Shown: positions 34,260 through 43,060, counted from the first letter of the stretch. The stretch: DNA of 64,000 bases from Mesobacillus subterraneus (GCF_023715485.1 NZ_JAMBOF010000018.1:1-64000); one strand, 5' to 3'. Notes: generated from the sequence alone by a model not told the origin. Program-made: numbers and translations.

Positions 34260-35093
34260 ATGAACGTGAAGCTGAACATTAATGATATCCTCTCGAAAAG
34301 TATCCTGACTCCTGGAAGGGGCTTGCTGAATGAATACTCGCATTCGCTGAATCCCTATGCAGGATGTGTTTTTGGATGCAGTTATTGCTATGTCAGGCAG
34401 CTTCCGGTTTCACTTTTTCGGGACGAAGAATGGGGAACATGGGTCGATATAAAGACAAACGCGGCTGAATTGCTGCGCAAAGAGTTAATAAAAGCAAAGA
34501 GAAAAGGTCCTGTTACAATTTTTATGTCATCAGCTACGGATCCTTACCAGCCGATTGAGGCGAAAACAATGCTTACAAGAAGCCTCCTTGAGGTGATGCT
34601 TGAGGAACAGCCGGACTTCCTGTTCGTGCAGACAAGGTCACCGCTAGTAACCCGTGATCTTGAGCTGTTTCAACAGTTTGGGAACAAAATAAGGGTGTCG
34701 ATGACAATCGAAACTGACAAGGAAGAGGTTCGAAAAGCCTTTGCCCCAACTTCCCCGCCTATTCCCGCACGAATGAACGCCCTGAGAGAAATAACTGAAG
34801 CCGGCATTCTGACCCAAGCGACAATCTCCCCGCTTTTGCCATGTTCACGCGAATTTCCGAAAAAGCTTAAAAACTTAGCGAGCAGAGTTACGCTTGACGA
34901 TTTTTGGATGGGTGATGGAAGCGGCGGCAAACGGACTGAGAAATTAGGAATTTCCAGGATTTTTGATCAGCTAGGAATGGAAAAATGGTACAACCCTACA
35001 GCCCATAAGGTAGTTTTGAATATGCTGAAGGATGAATTTGGGGACGAGACTGAGGTGCTGGTGTCTCAAAAAGGTTTCGGTCCAGGTGCATGA
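34260..35093 (+). CDS. Radical SAM protein, SPL (spore photoproduct lyase)-like
   Basis: Radical SAM enzyme with a CxxxCxxC cluster motif at C36, C40 and C43 (GCVFGCSYCYV). The surrounding sequence, LNPYAGCVFGCSYCYVRQ and MSSATDPYQPIE, is the typical SPL-family radical SAM (Rv2578c-type) form, not authentic SplB, which is longer and has a different cysteine context. 277 aa. ATG 34260 is used, with AGGAT upstream; a GTG at 34257 is possible. Function unknown beyond SAM cleavage; related proteins are commonly annotated as DNA photolyase-like. Single gene, no terminator seen after it. Confidence 0.87.
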   Translation: MNVKLNINDILSKSILTPGRGLLNEYSHSLNPYAGCVFGCSYCYVRQLPVSLFRDEEWGTWVDIKTNAAELLRKELIKAKRKGPVTIFMSSATDPYQPIEAKTMLTRSLLEVMLEEQPDFLFVQTRSPLVTRDLELFQQFGNKIRVSMTIETDKEEVRKAFAPTSPPIPARMNALREITEAGILTQATISPLLPCSREFPKKLKNLASRVTLDDFWMGDGSGGKRTEKLGISRIFDQLGMEKWYNPTAHKVVLNMLKDEFGDETEVLVSQKGFGPGA

Positions 35094-35254
35094 ATTTACT
35101 AGCAGCTAAGTGAATTTTTACCTGTACAGTATTAAAAACTTGTCCTGTTTTCTTCTCCTGCGTTATGATGGATTATAACAGTGAATTTTGGAATTATACG
35201 TTTCAAATAATATAGATAAAAGAAAGTCGTCATTGGACGCTTGGAGGAATATAA

Positions 35255-36103
35255 ATGACCAATACATTACAAACCTTAGGGGAAGCTATTGTTAAAAGAA
35301 AACACCAAATTGCCAAAGTTGTCCATGAAGACAGATACGATGAAGCGATTTTAACTGAAGCACAAAAACATGAATTAAAGAAAATAGAACAGCAGATTCT
35401 AGAAGTGCGCGCTAATTTTATTGGTTTATTTGGTGAGGCATTAATCGAGCATGACGATCAAGAAAAGGCATTTGAAAAGATTACAAATTGGGGAAAAGAA
35501 ACTGGTGAATACATTTATAAGCTAGGCGCTTCTTTGGATGAAGCCTTAAAAGATACTAGTTTTTATCGTGAGCATATTTGGAATGCCATCAAAGAGGAAG
35601 CAAAGGATATGTCAGCATCGACTATCTTTGAAGTTCTGAATGTAATAGATCCGTTAATGGACCATGCAATCTACAGTTTCAGTCTTACATTTGTAGACTC
35701 TCATCAAAAGAGTCTTGAAAACGCAAAGACAGCCTTACTTGAACTGTCTGTACCGGTTGTTCCATTACTGCCGGGCGTCGGTGTACTGCCGCTTGTCGGC
35801 AACGTAGACACTGAAAGAGCCCAGTTGCTGATGGAAGAAACACTTGAGCAATCTGTAAGGCTAAAGCTTACTCACCTTATTTTTGATGTATCAGGTGTAA
35901 TGATCGTCGATACGATGGTTGCAGACCAGCTCTTCAAAGTCATCAACGCCCTATCTTTAGTAGGCGTTAAAACAATAATGACCGGAATCCGTCCGGAGGT
36001 TGCCCATACAATGGTTACCCTTGGCCTGAATCTAGAAGGTATTACAGTAAAATCAAACCTGCACCAAGCATTCAAAGAAATCCAGACATTGCAAAATGCA
36101 TAA
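35255..36103 (+). CDS. RsbR-family stressosome protein with STAS domain
   Basis: Co-antagonist of the RsbR family, part of the stressosome that feeds signals to sigma-B through RsbS and RsbT. A helical N-terminal sensor region (1-155, non-heme globin-like in RsbRA) is joined by a linker to a C-terminal STAS domain (about 160-280). The two RsbT phosphorylation positions appear conserved: Thr in VDTMVADQL and the Thr in GIRPEVAHTMV. 282 aa, normal. GGAGG precedes ATG 35255. It is isolated from any rsbST or rsbUVW genes, as with B. subtilis paralogues RsbRB-RD. A terminator-like stretch (AAAAGCTGC-TTC-GGCAGCTATTTTTTT) follows at 36109. Confidence 0.9.
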   Translation: MTNTLQTLGEAIVKRKHQIAKVVHEDRYDEAILTEAQKHELKKIEQQILEVRANFIGLFGEALIEHDDQEKAFEKITNWGKETGEYIYKLGASLDEALKDTSFYREHIWNAIKEEAKDMSASTIFEVLNVIDPLMDHAIYSFSLTFVDSHQKSLENAKTALLELSVPVVPLLPGVGVLPLVGNVDTERAQLLMEETLEQSVRLKLTHLIFDVSGVMIVDTMVADQLFKVINALSLVGVKTIMTGIRPEVAHTMVTLGLNLEGITVKSNLHQAFKEIQTLQNA

Positions 36104-36107
36104 AACA

Positions 36108-36137
36108 CAAAAGCTGCTTCGGCAGCTATTTTTTTTG
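36108..36137 (+). terminator. Terminator after RsbR paralogue
   Basis: Short stem AGCTGC / GCAGCT with loop TTCG, then ATTTTTTTT. Compact rho-independent terminator. Confidence 0.75.
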
Positions 36138-36197
36138 CTCTAAAAGAGGAGTTTTACCACAGAAAGAGAATTTGATAAATAATCTATTAGCAAAGCG

Positions 36198-36716
36198 ATG
36201 ATTTCTATGATGAAAAAAATTCATATTATCGGGTCGGTAGGAAGCGGCAAGACCACATTAGCCAGGAACCTTTCAGCCAATCTTAAGCTTCCTCACTATG
36301 AGCTTGATAATGTTGTGTGGAAGAGATGTCAGACTAGTGATGTCAGACGAAGCGAAAAAGAAAGAGATCAATTTTTGCAGAGTCTGATAAATTCTGATGC
36401 GTGGATCATTGAGGGTGTCCATTATGAATGGGTTCAAGCCAGCTTTGAAAATGCAGATGTCATCCTTCTTTTGGATTCTCCCTATAGGATAAGGACATTC
36501 AGGATCATTAAAAGGTTCATTTTACAAAAGCTTGGGATTGAAAAATCCAATTATAAACCCACATTCACCATGTTCCGGAAGATGTTTGTATGGAACCGCG
36601 ACTTTGAGGATAAAAACAGGCAGGAAATAATGACTCTTCTTAGCGAGTTTGGTGATAAAGTGATTATCATAACCGATAACACTGAAATTGAAAAAATTTA
36701 TAAAATGGGGGCATAG
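36198..36716 (+). CDS. P-loop NTPase, topology modulation/adenylate kinase-like
   Basis: Small nucleoside/nucleotide kinase-like protein. Walker A is GSVGSGKTTLAR (about residues 12-23), the LID/NMP features follow with HYELDNVVWKR and VILLDSPYRIRTFRI. The family is often annotated DNA topology modulation protein FlaR, though a small-molecule kinase activity is more likely from the fold. 172 aa from ATG 36198; starts at 36207 and 36210 are equally possible because no clear ribosome site is visible. It is 2 bp ahead of the GNAT gene, so the two are probably cotranscribed. Confidence 0.82.
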   Translation: MISMMKKIHIIGSVGSGKTTLARNLSANLKLPHYELDNVVWKRCQTSDVRRSEKERDQFLQSLINSDAWIIEGVHYEWVQASFENADVILLLDSPYRIRTFRIIKRFILQKLGIEKSNYKPTFTMFRKMFVWNRDFEDKNRQEIMTLLSEFGDKVIIITDNTEIEKIYKMGA

Positions 36717-36718
36717 TC

Positions 36719-37171
36719 ATGGCTGAACTATCAATACGCAAAGCGAATGAAACAGATATACCTCAATTATACGATCTGATGGTCCAATACATCGTCGGCT
36801 TTTATCAAAAGCCACAACCTAATGAAGGGAATTTAAAAGATTTAATCCGGCACCTGATTGCTCATACCGAGACAGGATTGCAATTTGTGGCAGAAAAAGA
36901 AGGGGAGCTAGTTGGCTTCGCCACATTGTATTTCACTTTCAGCACGCTGCAGGTGAAAAAGGCAGCCATCTTGAACGACTTATTTGTTGCTGCTGAGGCA
37001 AGAGGTTATAAGGTTGGCGAGCAGTTGTTTGAAACATGCCTTTCATATATCAGAGAGAATGATTTTGCTTATATGACATGGGAAACGGCTCGCGATAATT
37101 TAGTTGCTCAAGGTCTCTATAATAAAATGGGCGGCAAGCAATCGGAGTGGATTGTGTATGAAATCGAGTAA
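36719..37171 (+). CDS. GNAT family N-acetyltransferase
   Basis: 150-aa GNAT enzyme. LNDLFVAAEARGYKVGEQLFE (about residues 82-102) carries the acetyl-CoA loop in the form RGYKVG, and AQGLYNKMGGK is the C-terminal tyrosine region. The N-terminal IRKANETDIPQLYDLM is typical. GGGGGC lies 8 bp before ATG 36719. Directly follows the P-loop gene. Diamine or aminoglycoside-type acceptors occur in this group; the acceptor here is unknown. Confidence 0.87.
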   Translation: MAELSIRKANETDIPQLYDLMVQYIVGFYQKPQPNEGNLKDLIRHLIAHTETGLQFVAEKEGELVGFATLYFTFSTLQVKKAAILNDLFVAAEARGYKVGEQLFETCLSYIRENDFAYMTWETARDNLVAQGLYNKMGGKQSEWIVYEIE

Positions 37172-37322
37172 CATTTATCTTTTTCTAAGTTTGAAAATAT
37201 GAATAGGAAACTGATAATTAAGCTTATGTGAAGTACATACGGTTTCTCTGGAATTTAGATTCGACCAAGTGAGTTATAGGTAAAAAAATTGCAACAGATG
37301 CTATGTAAAAGAATTTAACAGC

Positions 37323-37350
37323 AAAAAAGGACCAAGTTTATTGGTCCTTT
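37323..37350 (-). terminator. Terminator of nitroreductase gene
   Basis: Stem AAAGGACCAA (37326-37335) / TTGGTCCTTT (37341-37350); on the minus strand it ends in T6. Confidence 0.88.
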
Positions 37351-37355
37351 GCTGA

Positions 37356-37982
37356 TTAAATGAACTTCACTATATCCTCAATTGGAAGGCGTGTTGTTTT
37401 ATGAGCAGGAACTGCTGCTTTGCCTAATGCAATCAGTACTACTGGCATATAACGCTCGTCCACATTGAATTTTTCAATGAACTGCTGCTTGTTGAAGCCG
37501 CCCATTGGGACTGTGTCATAGCCTCTGGCTTTCGCAATCAGCATAAGCTGCATGGAGACAAGTCCGGCGTCAAAGGAAGCGATATTGGCTCTCGTTTCAA
37601 CTGGAGCAGCTGGATAAAGTTTGTTAGTGCCCTCAATCATCATTTTCATGGTTGCTTCGTCCATGTAGCCTGCTTCATATGAGCCGCGATAAACCTTTTC
37701 CCCATTTTTATACATTTCCTTGTCGCCGAGCACAGCAATTACAGCGGATGCTGTTTCTGCCTGCTCCTGATTGTTTGCGATTGACCTTAGTTCCCTTTTC
37801 GTTTCCGGATCCTGGATCACGATGAACTTCCAGGGCTGCAGGTTGCTTGAAGAAGGGGCCAAAGTGGCTTCTTTTAATATATCTAAAATTTCTTCCTGTG
37901 AAATCGTAAAGCCAGGATCATATTTTCTGACAGAACGGCGCTCACGGATTACCGTAGATAAGCTTGTCTCTGATGCATTCAT
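37356..37982 (-). CDS. Nitroreductase family protein
   Basis: FMN-dependent NAD(P)H oxidoreductase. FMN-binding marks are IRERRSVRKYDPG near the N-terminus, ATLAPSSSNLQPWKFIVI (about 45-62) and a late GKAAVPAHKTTRLP. 208 aa, normal. ATG 37982 is chosen with GGAGG upstream; the frame extends 15 codons further without support. Members reduce nitroaromatics, quinones or flavins. Two copies of a CTTACT(T/A)AGTAAG palindrome overlap its promoter region, and the same motif precedes the pirin gene, pointing to shared control by a YodB/CatR-like DUF24 regulator; B. subtilis YodC is a nitroreductase under YodB (parallel, not proof). Confidence 0.92.
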   Translation of the reverse strand: MNASETSLSTVIRERRSVRKYDPGFTISQEEILDILKEATLAPSSSNLQPWKFIVIQDPETKRELRSIANNQEQAETASAVIAVLGDKEMYKNGEKVYRGSYEAGYMDEATMKMMIEGTNKLYPAAPVETRANIASFDAGLVSMQLMLIAKARGYDTVPMGGFNKQQFIEKFNVDERYMPVVLIALGKAAVPAHKTTRLPIEDIVKFI

Positions 37983-38009
37983 TCTCTGTTCCTCCAAACC
38001 TATAGTTAA

Positions 38010-38061
38010 CTTACTTTTAGTAAGCATTATATAGGTTACTCTTAGTAAGTGGGGAAGTCAA
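38010..38061 (-). promoter_or_regulatory. Nitroreductase promoter region with two palindromic operators
   Basis: Palindromes CTTACTTTTAGTAAG (38010-38024) and TTACTCTTAGTAAG (38036-38049) are spaced 26 bp start to start. On the minus strand TTGACT (38056-38061) could be a -35; TATAAT (38026-38031 region, in CCTATATAATGC) could be a -10 but spacing to TTGACT is long, so promoter assignment is tentative. A repressor at these sites would block transcription. Confidence 0.55.
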
Positions 38062-38165
38062 CCAAGTTGGCTTACACTGACTGTGCCAATATATGGCCAA
38101 ACGAGAGGGTAATGTCTTTAAATTCCTTGGAGATGAAATATACAATAAGATTGAGGGGGGTTATT

Positions 38166-38516
38166 ATGAGCAAGAACCTATTGGCCATTTCCATTTTCGT
38201 CCTTAGCTTGGCACTCTTGTATAATGGGTATCAGTTGGGGAAAGAACATGTGGGAGAGAAAATTCCCGAACAAAATGAGATACCAGGTAAAGGGCTTATG
38301 ACAATGGAAGAGACAGCAAAATATTTAAGCCTTAATGAGCAGCAATTTGTAGACTTAATAAATGTCCAGCAAAAAGAAAGGGAGCCGCTCGAAAGCTTTG
38401 ATACATATAGGTTCATTCCCTTTATTGAAATTAAGGAGGAAAAACTCTTTAATAGAGTCCAGTTAGATGAATGGATTAAACACAATTCGATGATATGGGA
38501 AAAGTGGAACGAATGA
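38166..38516 (+). CDS. Membrane-anchored protein with helix-turn-helix/excisionase-like domain
   Basis: 116-aa protein with one N-terminal membrane helix (about residues 5-22, LLAISIFVLSLALLYNGY) and a C-terminal region MTMEETAKYLSLNEQQFVDLI ... IEIKEEKLFNRVQLDEWIK, which resembles the MerR/excisionase HTH_17 fold. The single Lys before the helix suggests N-in, placing the DNA-binding-like domain outside the cytoplasm, so a non-DNA role is possible. ATG 38166 follows GAGGGGGG; the upstream frame from 38049 lacks a ribosome site. It lies 24 bp ahead of the acetyltransferase gene. I do not recognise a named family with certainty. Confidence 0.72.
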   Translation: MSKNLLAISIFVLSLALLYNGYQLGKEHVGEKIPEQNEIPGKGLMTMEETAKYLSLNEQQFVDLINVQQKEREPLESFDTYRFIPFIEIKEEKLFNRVQLDEWIKHNSMIWEKWNE

Positions 38517-38540
38517 ATCATCATGAAATGAGGAATAAGA

Positions 38541-39101
38541 ATGAAGTCGGAAAAACAAAAAATGCTTGATGGAGAGCTTTATAATGCGGCTGACCCGGAA
38601 TTGGTGAAGGAACGGGAAAATGGCCGCAGGCTGACGAGGCTATACAATCAAACAACAGAAACGGAATATGAAAACCGTACAAGGATTTTAAAGGAGCTTT
38701 TTGGATCGACAGGTGAGCAGTTTTTCATCGAGCCAGCCTTCAGGTGTGATTACGGCTACAACATCCATATTGGCGAAAACTTTTATGCTAATTTTGATTG
38801 TGTGATTTTGGATGTATGTGAGGTGCGAATCGGGGAGAATTGCTTCATGGCGCCAGGCGTCCACATCTACACAGCTGCGCATCCAATCCATCCTCAGGAG
38901 CGTATTGCAGGACCGGAATTTGGAAAATCAGTGACAATAGGAGATAATTGCTGGATCGGCGGCAGGGCCGTCATCAATCCAGGAGTGACGATCGGCAATA
39001 ATGTGGTCGTAGCTTCGGGTGCGGTCGTTACGAAGGATGTGCGTGACAATGTGGTTGTAGGCGGGAATCCAGCCAGAATCATAAAAGAAATAGAGTTATA
39101 A
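38541..39101 (+). CDS. Sugar O-acetyltransferase (maltose/galactoside type)
   Basis: Left-handed beta-helix acetyltransferase of the LacA/Maa/NodL group. The N-terminal Mac domain ([19 protein letters not shown]) and hexapeptide repeats ([55 protein letters not shown]) are both present, with the catalytic His in IYTAAHPIH. 186 aa, normal. Active as a trimer in the cytoplasm on thiogalactosides, maltose or similar sugars. GAGGA precedes ATG 38541. Probably cotranscribed with the small membrane protein gene upstream. Confidence 0.92.
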   Translation: MKSEKQKMLDGELYNAADPELVKERENGRRLTRLYNQTTETEYENRTRILKELFGSTGEQFFIEPAFRCDYGYNIHIGENFYANFDCVILDVCEVRIGENCFMAPGVHIYTAAHPIHPQERIAGPEFGKSVTIGDNCWIGGRAVINPGVTIGNNVVVASGAVVTKDVRDNVVVGGNPARIIKEIEL

Positions 39102-39107
39102 CTGAAA

Positions 39108-39135
39108 GGTGCCCGGGAATCGAGGCACCCTTATT
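39108..39135. terminator. Terminator between convergent genes
   Basis: Stem GGTGCC / GGCACC with a 10-nt loop between the acetyltransferase and the DUF3784-like gene; T-rich on the right, TTTC on the minus side. Confidence 0.55.
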
Positions 39136-39856
39136 ATTTAGTTTTTTCTACAAGAATCTCATACCATTCCTTCGTTTGCTCAGGGTTCTTGCTGTTGATA
39201 AAAATCTTTTTGCCGTCCGCTTCTATATATAAATAAGGGGACGAGCCTTTGTGGATGAACAGCAGGCTGCTTCCGTACGATTGTACCTTGAATTGGCCCT
39301 TCGACATCGTCGCAAGCCCGAACCCGTTTTGTTTCAAAACCACCTCAGGCATTTCCTCCAAAAGTTGAACCGTCTGAATCTCAGAATAATTCCATTCATC
39401 GCCATACATACCGGTGATTTCAAAAGAGTCCTGATGTTCCTTTAATTCAAAGTCCTGGTACCCAAGGTAGAACAGGACGCCACTAAACCCGACTGTGCCA
39501 ATTGCAATAATTGAGCTAATGATATAGCTTCGGTTCCTTTTCTCCTTTAACTCATATTTAGACAAGTAAATGAGTCCGCCGAGCAAAAAGACAATCATGA
39601 ACCCGAACTGGACATCGATGGAATATTCGAAAGCTGTAAAGCTCAATGGCAGCAAGATCCCCATTCCCACGGCAGTCGCAAGCATCAGCTTTCCGACTCT
39701 TTGCGGATATCCATTTTCGATCAATCTCTCCTGTACTTCCTTCGATCTGCCGTTAAAATTGGAAATCAGCCAGTACCATTGTTTTTTTACTATGGCCCAT
39801 CCGAAGAAAAGAAACATGAAGATAAGAAATAATTGCACCCCGATTAAGAATCCCAT
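39134..39856 (-). CDS. Membrane protein, DUF3784-like with PH-like tail
   Basis: Polytopic protein of 240 aa. Four hydrophobic segments are visible at about residues 3-22, 58-75, 83-98 and 110-130. The region after helix 1 (NFNGRSKEVQERLIENGY) resembles the cytoplasmic loop of DUF3784 proteins. The soluble C-terminal part (about 140-238) is beta-rich with YLYIEADGKKIFINSKNPEQTKEWYEIL, a pattern like bacterial PH domains. AGGGAGTGAT precedes ATG 39856. No function known; assignment to DUF3784 is tentative. Single gene. Confidence 0.62.
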   Translation of the reverse strand: MGFLIGVQLFLIFMFLFFGWAIVKKQWYWLISNFNGRSKEVQERLIENGYPQRVGKLMLATAVGMGILLPLSFTAFEYSIDVQFGFMIVFLLGGLIYLSKYELKEKRNRSYIISSIIAIGTVGFSGVLFYLGYQDFELKEHQDSFEITGMYGDEWNYSEIQTVQLLEEMPEVVLKQNGFGLATMSKGQFKVQSYGSSLLFIHKGSSPYLYIEADGKKIFINSKNPEQTKEWYEILVEKTK

Positions 39857-40011
39857 AAGATCACTCCCTTAAATAAACCCTCTTATAATTACTACGGATT
39901 ATCTGCTAAACAGGATTCACTTTTCATAAAATCACTTAGGAAGGAAAAAAAGCCAAGGCTGTGGAATGTTTAAATGGAAAACAAAGTAAATGACAACGAG
40001 GAGTGGATTCA

Positions 40012-40716
40012 TTGAAATTTTTAAGGGATTGGACTGCATTTGAAAAGAGCTGGCTGCTTCTTTTCACAGCGGTCAATATCTATTTGTTTTTTGCCTGGCA
40101 GGATTCTCTTTTAGGACTAATTTCTTCAATTACAGGGATGCTTTGTGTTGTTCTCGTTGCAAAAGGGAAAATATCAAACTACTACTTTGGAATTATTCAA
40201 ACGTCTACATATGCCTATATTGCTTACACATATGGTCTGTATGGCGAGGCGATGCTGAACGGACTGTTTTATTTTCCTGTCCAGTTCATCGGGATTTACA
40301 TGTGGAGAAAGAATCAAATCAAGGGCAGTGAAAGTGTCAAAGGTGAAGACATTCCTGTTCAGCGCCTCACCAAAGAGGGGTGGGTCAAAATGCTTGTCAT
40401 AGTAGCAATCTCGATTGTCGCATACAGCTTCTTCTTGAAATTCCTGGGGGGCAAGAGTGTCTGGATTGACTCGGCGACGAATGTGCTGTCGATTTCAGCT
40501 CAAATTTTAATGTTGAAACGATTTGCTGAACAATGGGCATTATGGATATCAGTCAATGTCCTGTCAATTATTCTATGGATCGGCGCATTGGTATCAACGG
40601 GCGGAAACGACATCTCGATGCTAGTCATGTGGTCCGCGTTCCTGGTGAATTCAATCTACGGCTATATCAACTGGACCAGAATGTCCAAACGCCAAGATTT
40701 GGAGGCAGCTGCATGA
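40012..40716 (+). CDS. pnuC: Nicotinamide riboside transporter PnuC
   Basis: Membrane transporter of the PnuC (SWEET-like) fold with about seven helices. The family core YFGIIQTSTYAYIAYTYGLYGEAMLN (in parts: FGIIQTSTYAYIAY and GLYGEAMLN) and PVQFIGIYMWRKN are clear. It takes up nicotinamide riboside for NAD salvage, using the downstream kinase to trap it. TTG 40012 is preferred, 8 bp after GAGGAG; GTG 40003 overlaps that site. 234 aa. Its stop overlaps the ATG of nadR (ATGA), so the two are translationally coupled and act in one pathway. Confidence 0.92.
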   Translation: MKFLRDWTAFEKSWLLLFTAVNIYLFFAWQDSLLGLISSITGMLCVVLVAKGKISNYYFGIIQTSTYAYIAYTYGLYGEAMLNGLFYFPVQFIGIYMWRKNQIKGSESVKGEDIPVQRLTKEGWVKMLVIVAISIVAYSFFLKFLGGKSVWIDSATNVLSISAQILMLKRFAEQWALWISVNVLSIILWIGALVSTGGNDISMLVMWSAFLVNSIYGYINWTRMSKRQDLEAAA

Positions 40717-41744
40717 CGATCGGAAAGGTAGGAATGTATGGGGGCAAATTCGTCCCTGTCCATTTGGGTCATGTGTACGCAATGATTAAAGCAAGTACCA
40801 TGGTCGAAGAGCTTCACGTAATCGTTTCGTATGATACCGAGCATGAGAAAAACGAAATTTTCAAAAACTCGAAAGTCCCTAACATTCCATACAAAATGCG
40901 CGTTCGATGGTGGTCCCAGTTGACTAAGGATTTGCCACATGTACATGTTCATGTGATAGAAGAAATACAGACTGGGCACTTTTCTGACTGGGAAAAGGGG
41001 GCTGAGGCTATTAAGAAAGCGATCAGCAAAGAAATTGATGTAGTCTTCAGTTCTGAAAATCGATACAGTGATTATTTTAACGTGCTATATCCAAATGCAA
41101 AGCATGTGGTGATTGACGCTGACCGGGAGAAGTATCCTATTTCAGCGACAGCGATCAGGACAGAAGGAGCCATCAAACATTGGGAAATGCTGCCCAAGGT
41201 TGTCCAACCCTTCTTTGTAAAAAAAGTCGTCATTGTCGGAACAGAAAGCTGTGGAAAATCCACGCTTGTCCAGAATCTTGCTGCCCTTTACAACACGACA
41301 TACGTAGAAGAGATCGGGCGGATCTATTATGAAAGACTGGGAGACTGCGAAACTATCACTTTGCCAACAGATTTTCCGGAAATCGCGATCGAACACAAAT
41401 ACCGTGAAAAGCAGCAGTTAGAGAAGGCGAATAAAGTGTTGTTTGTTGATACGGAGGCAACGGTCACCCAATATTTCTCGATGCTTTATGTAAATGAACA
41501 CCAGTCTGTATTGGACCAGCTCGCTTCGATACAGGATTATGATTTATGGCTGTTTCTCGAACCAGATGTCGAATGGGTAGATGATGGTACCAGAAGCTTT
41601 GGAGAGCAATCTGTACGAGAAGCGAACAATGCAGCTCTGAAAAGATTGTTGCTGGAACAAGGAATAGCTTATGAGATTATCAAAGGGGATTATGAAGAAC
41701 GGTTGAGCAGGGCCATTGTGCTTGTGGATAAGCTGTTAACATAG
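40713..41744 (+). CDS. nadR: Bifunctional NMN adenylyltransferase/ribosylnicotinamide kinase NadR
   Basis: Two-domain NAD salvage enzyme. Residues 1-165 form the nucleotidyltransferase with MYGGKFVPVHLGH (HLGH at 17-20) and the ISATAIR motif (143-149). Residues 170-343 form the ribosylnicotinamide kinase with Walker A GTESCGKST (176-184) and a Walker B-like VLFVDTEATVT. The N-terminal HTH repressor domain of enterobacterial NadR is absent, so it is an enzyme only. ATG 40713 overlaps the pnuC stop and has TTGGAGG upstream; the frame open from 40533 lies inside pnuC. Converts nicotinamide riboside to NMN and then NAD. Confidence 0.93.
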   Translation: MTIGKVGMYGGKFVPVHLGHVYAMIKASTMVEELHVIVSYDTEHEKNEIFKNSKVPNIPYKMRVRWWSQLTKDLPHVHVHVIEEIQTGHFSDWEKGAEAIKKAISKEIDVVFSSENRYSDYFNVLYPNAKHVVIDADREKYPISATAIRTEGAIKHWEMLPKVVQPFFVKKVVIVGTESCGKSTLVQNLAALYNTTYVEEIGRIYYERLGDCETITLPTDFPEIAIEHKYREKQQLEKANKVLFVDTEATVTQYFSMLYVNEHQSVLDQLASIQDYDLWLFLEPDVEWVDDGTRSFGEQSVREANNAALKRLLLEQGIAYEIIKGDYEERLSRAIVLVDKLLT

Positions 41745-41811
41745 GAACATGTTAATTTACTATACTAATCTTACTGATTTTGAAAACTGACAATTTCATT
41801 TTGAAAAATTA

Positions 41812-41838
41812 AAAAAACTGCCTGTTTCTTGCAGGCAG
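41812..41838 (-). terminator. Terminator of MFS gene
   Basis: Stem CTGCCTG / CAGGCAG with loop TTTCTTG; minus-strand T7 follows. May also stop the nadR transcript. Confidence 0.82.
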
Positions 41839-41854
41839 CTTACTTCTCGTGTTA

Positions 41855-43060
41855 TTAGCTGGCATTTTGCTCAGTATCAGCCATTGCGCGTAAATTACGT
41901 GACTTGATGAAGAAGATGGCAGTCATCATGATTGATAAGGCTCCGAACATGACGCTCATATTCTGAAGGCCGACTGCGTCCAGCAAGAATCCGGTCATGA
42001 GCAGGACAACCTGGAAGAAGACCCTGTCCATCATATTCCGGAAAGAAAAGAACCGTCCATGATAGTCTTTGGGAACTCTAGTCTGGAAAATCGTTGCCGC
42101 TGTAGGAAAAAAGCAACCAACTGAAAATCCAAAGACAAGGAAGGCAATAATCGTTAACGCTGGTACATTTGCAAAATATAGCAAGAGCTGTGACAAACCA
42201 ATCAGGAGCGAGCTAGAAAACAAAATCTTATAAGGCGAAAATTTATAGCTGATGCGTTTGATTAGAAATGCGCCGCTCATAAACGCGATGCCCTCTGCTG
42301 TGTAAATCCAGCCCTTGATTGCGGAACTATCCTGAAGTTCACTGATGTTGATGACCACCAAATTAAATCCACCTATAAACAGGAGCGGAATTAATACAAG
42401 GATTAAGGTCATCATCACGATAGGCAACTTGATAATAACAGGGAATAAGTCCTTGAACCCTTGTTTTTGCACACCGGCTTTTGCTGGCTTAACTTTCTTT
42501 TGTTCGTCAAACTGTAAAAACCATGTTAAGCCAAACAAAATGAGATAGGCAGCAAGTGATAATACATAAACCATGTTTAAAGGGATAGCAACTAGCAGAA
42601 TCCCGGCTACAGCGGTGCCGATGACCCGGGAAAGTGTAGAAACATTCATATGGACGCCATTAAGCTGAAGCAAATCATTCTCTTCGACCACAAGCGGAAT
42701 CGCGGCCTGAAGCGCCGGGAAGTAAAAAGCGGCAGATATCTGCAAGAGGACGAGGAAGACGAGCATCCACCATACCGATCCAGTATGTATGGCGATGAGC
42801 ATGAAAATAACGCTCACTGCCCGGACGAAACCGGAAATAAGCATGACCGCCTTTTTGCTATACTGGTCCGTGAGCCTTCCTGCGATTGGCCCTACCACAA
42901 TACCGGCGAGCAATCCTGCTGCAAGCAGCAGCGATTTTAAAAAGTCAGACGGGATTTTTTCCTGCATAAATTCTAGGTTGCCGATTATCCCCAACCATAG
43001 CCCGAGACCGGCAATAAACTCCCCAGTCAATAAAATCCAAACATTCTTATTTCTCCACAT
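41855..43060 (-). CDS. MFS transporter (macrolide efflux-like, MFS_3)
   Basis: Twelve-helix major facilitator with the MFS_3/TMS5 appearance: the start MWRNKNVWILLTGEFIAGLG and GRLTDQYSKKAVMLISGFVRA, the A-motif loop between helices 2 and 3. 401 aa from ATG 43060, which has GAGAGG upstream on the minus strand; the ATG at 43084 has no ribosome site. Similar proteins export macrolides or unidentified compounds. Divergent from the SleB-like hydrolase gene. No adjacent regulator. Confidence 0.86.
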   Translation of the reverse strand: MWRNKNVWILLTGEFIAGLGLWLGIIGNLEFMQEKIPSDFLKSLLLAAGLLAGIVVGPIAGRLTDQYSKKAVMLISGFVRAVSVIFMLIAIHTGSVWWMLVFLVLLQISAAFYFPALQAAIPLVVEENDLLQLNGVHMNVSTLSRVIGTAVAGILLVAIPLNMVYVLSLAAYLILFGLTWFLQFDEQKKVKPAKAGVQKQGFKDLFPVIIKLPIVMMTLILVLIPLLFIGGFNLVVINISELQDSSAIKGWIYTAEGIAFMSGAFLIKRISYKFSPYKILFSSSLLIGLSQLLLYFANVPALTIIAFLVFGFSVGCFFPTAATIFQTRVPKDYHGRFFSFRNMMDRVFFQVVLLMTGFLLDAVGLQNMSVMFGALSIMMTAIFFIKSRNLRAMADTEQNAS

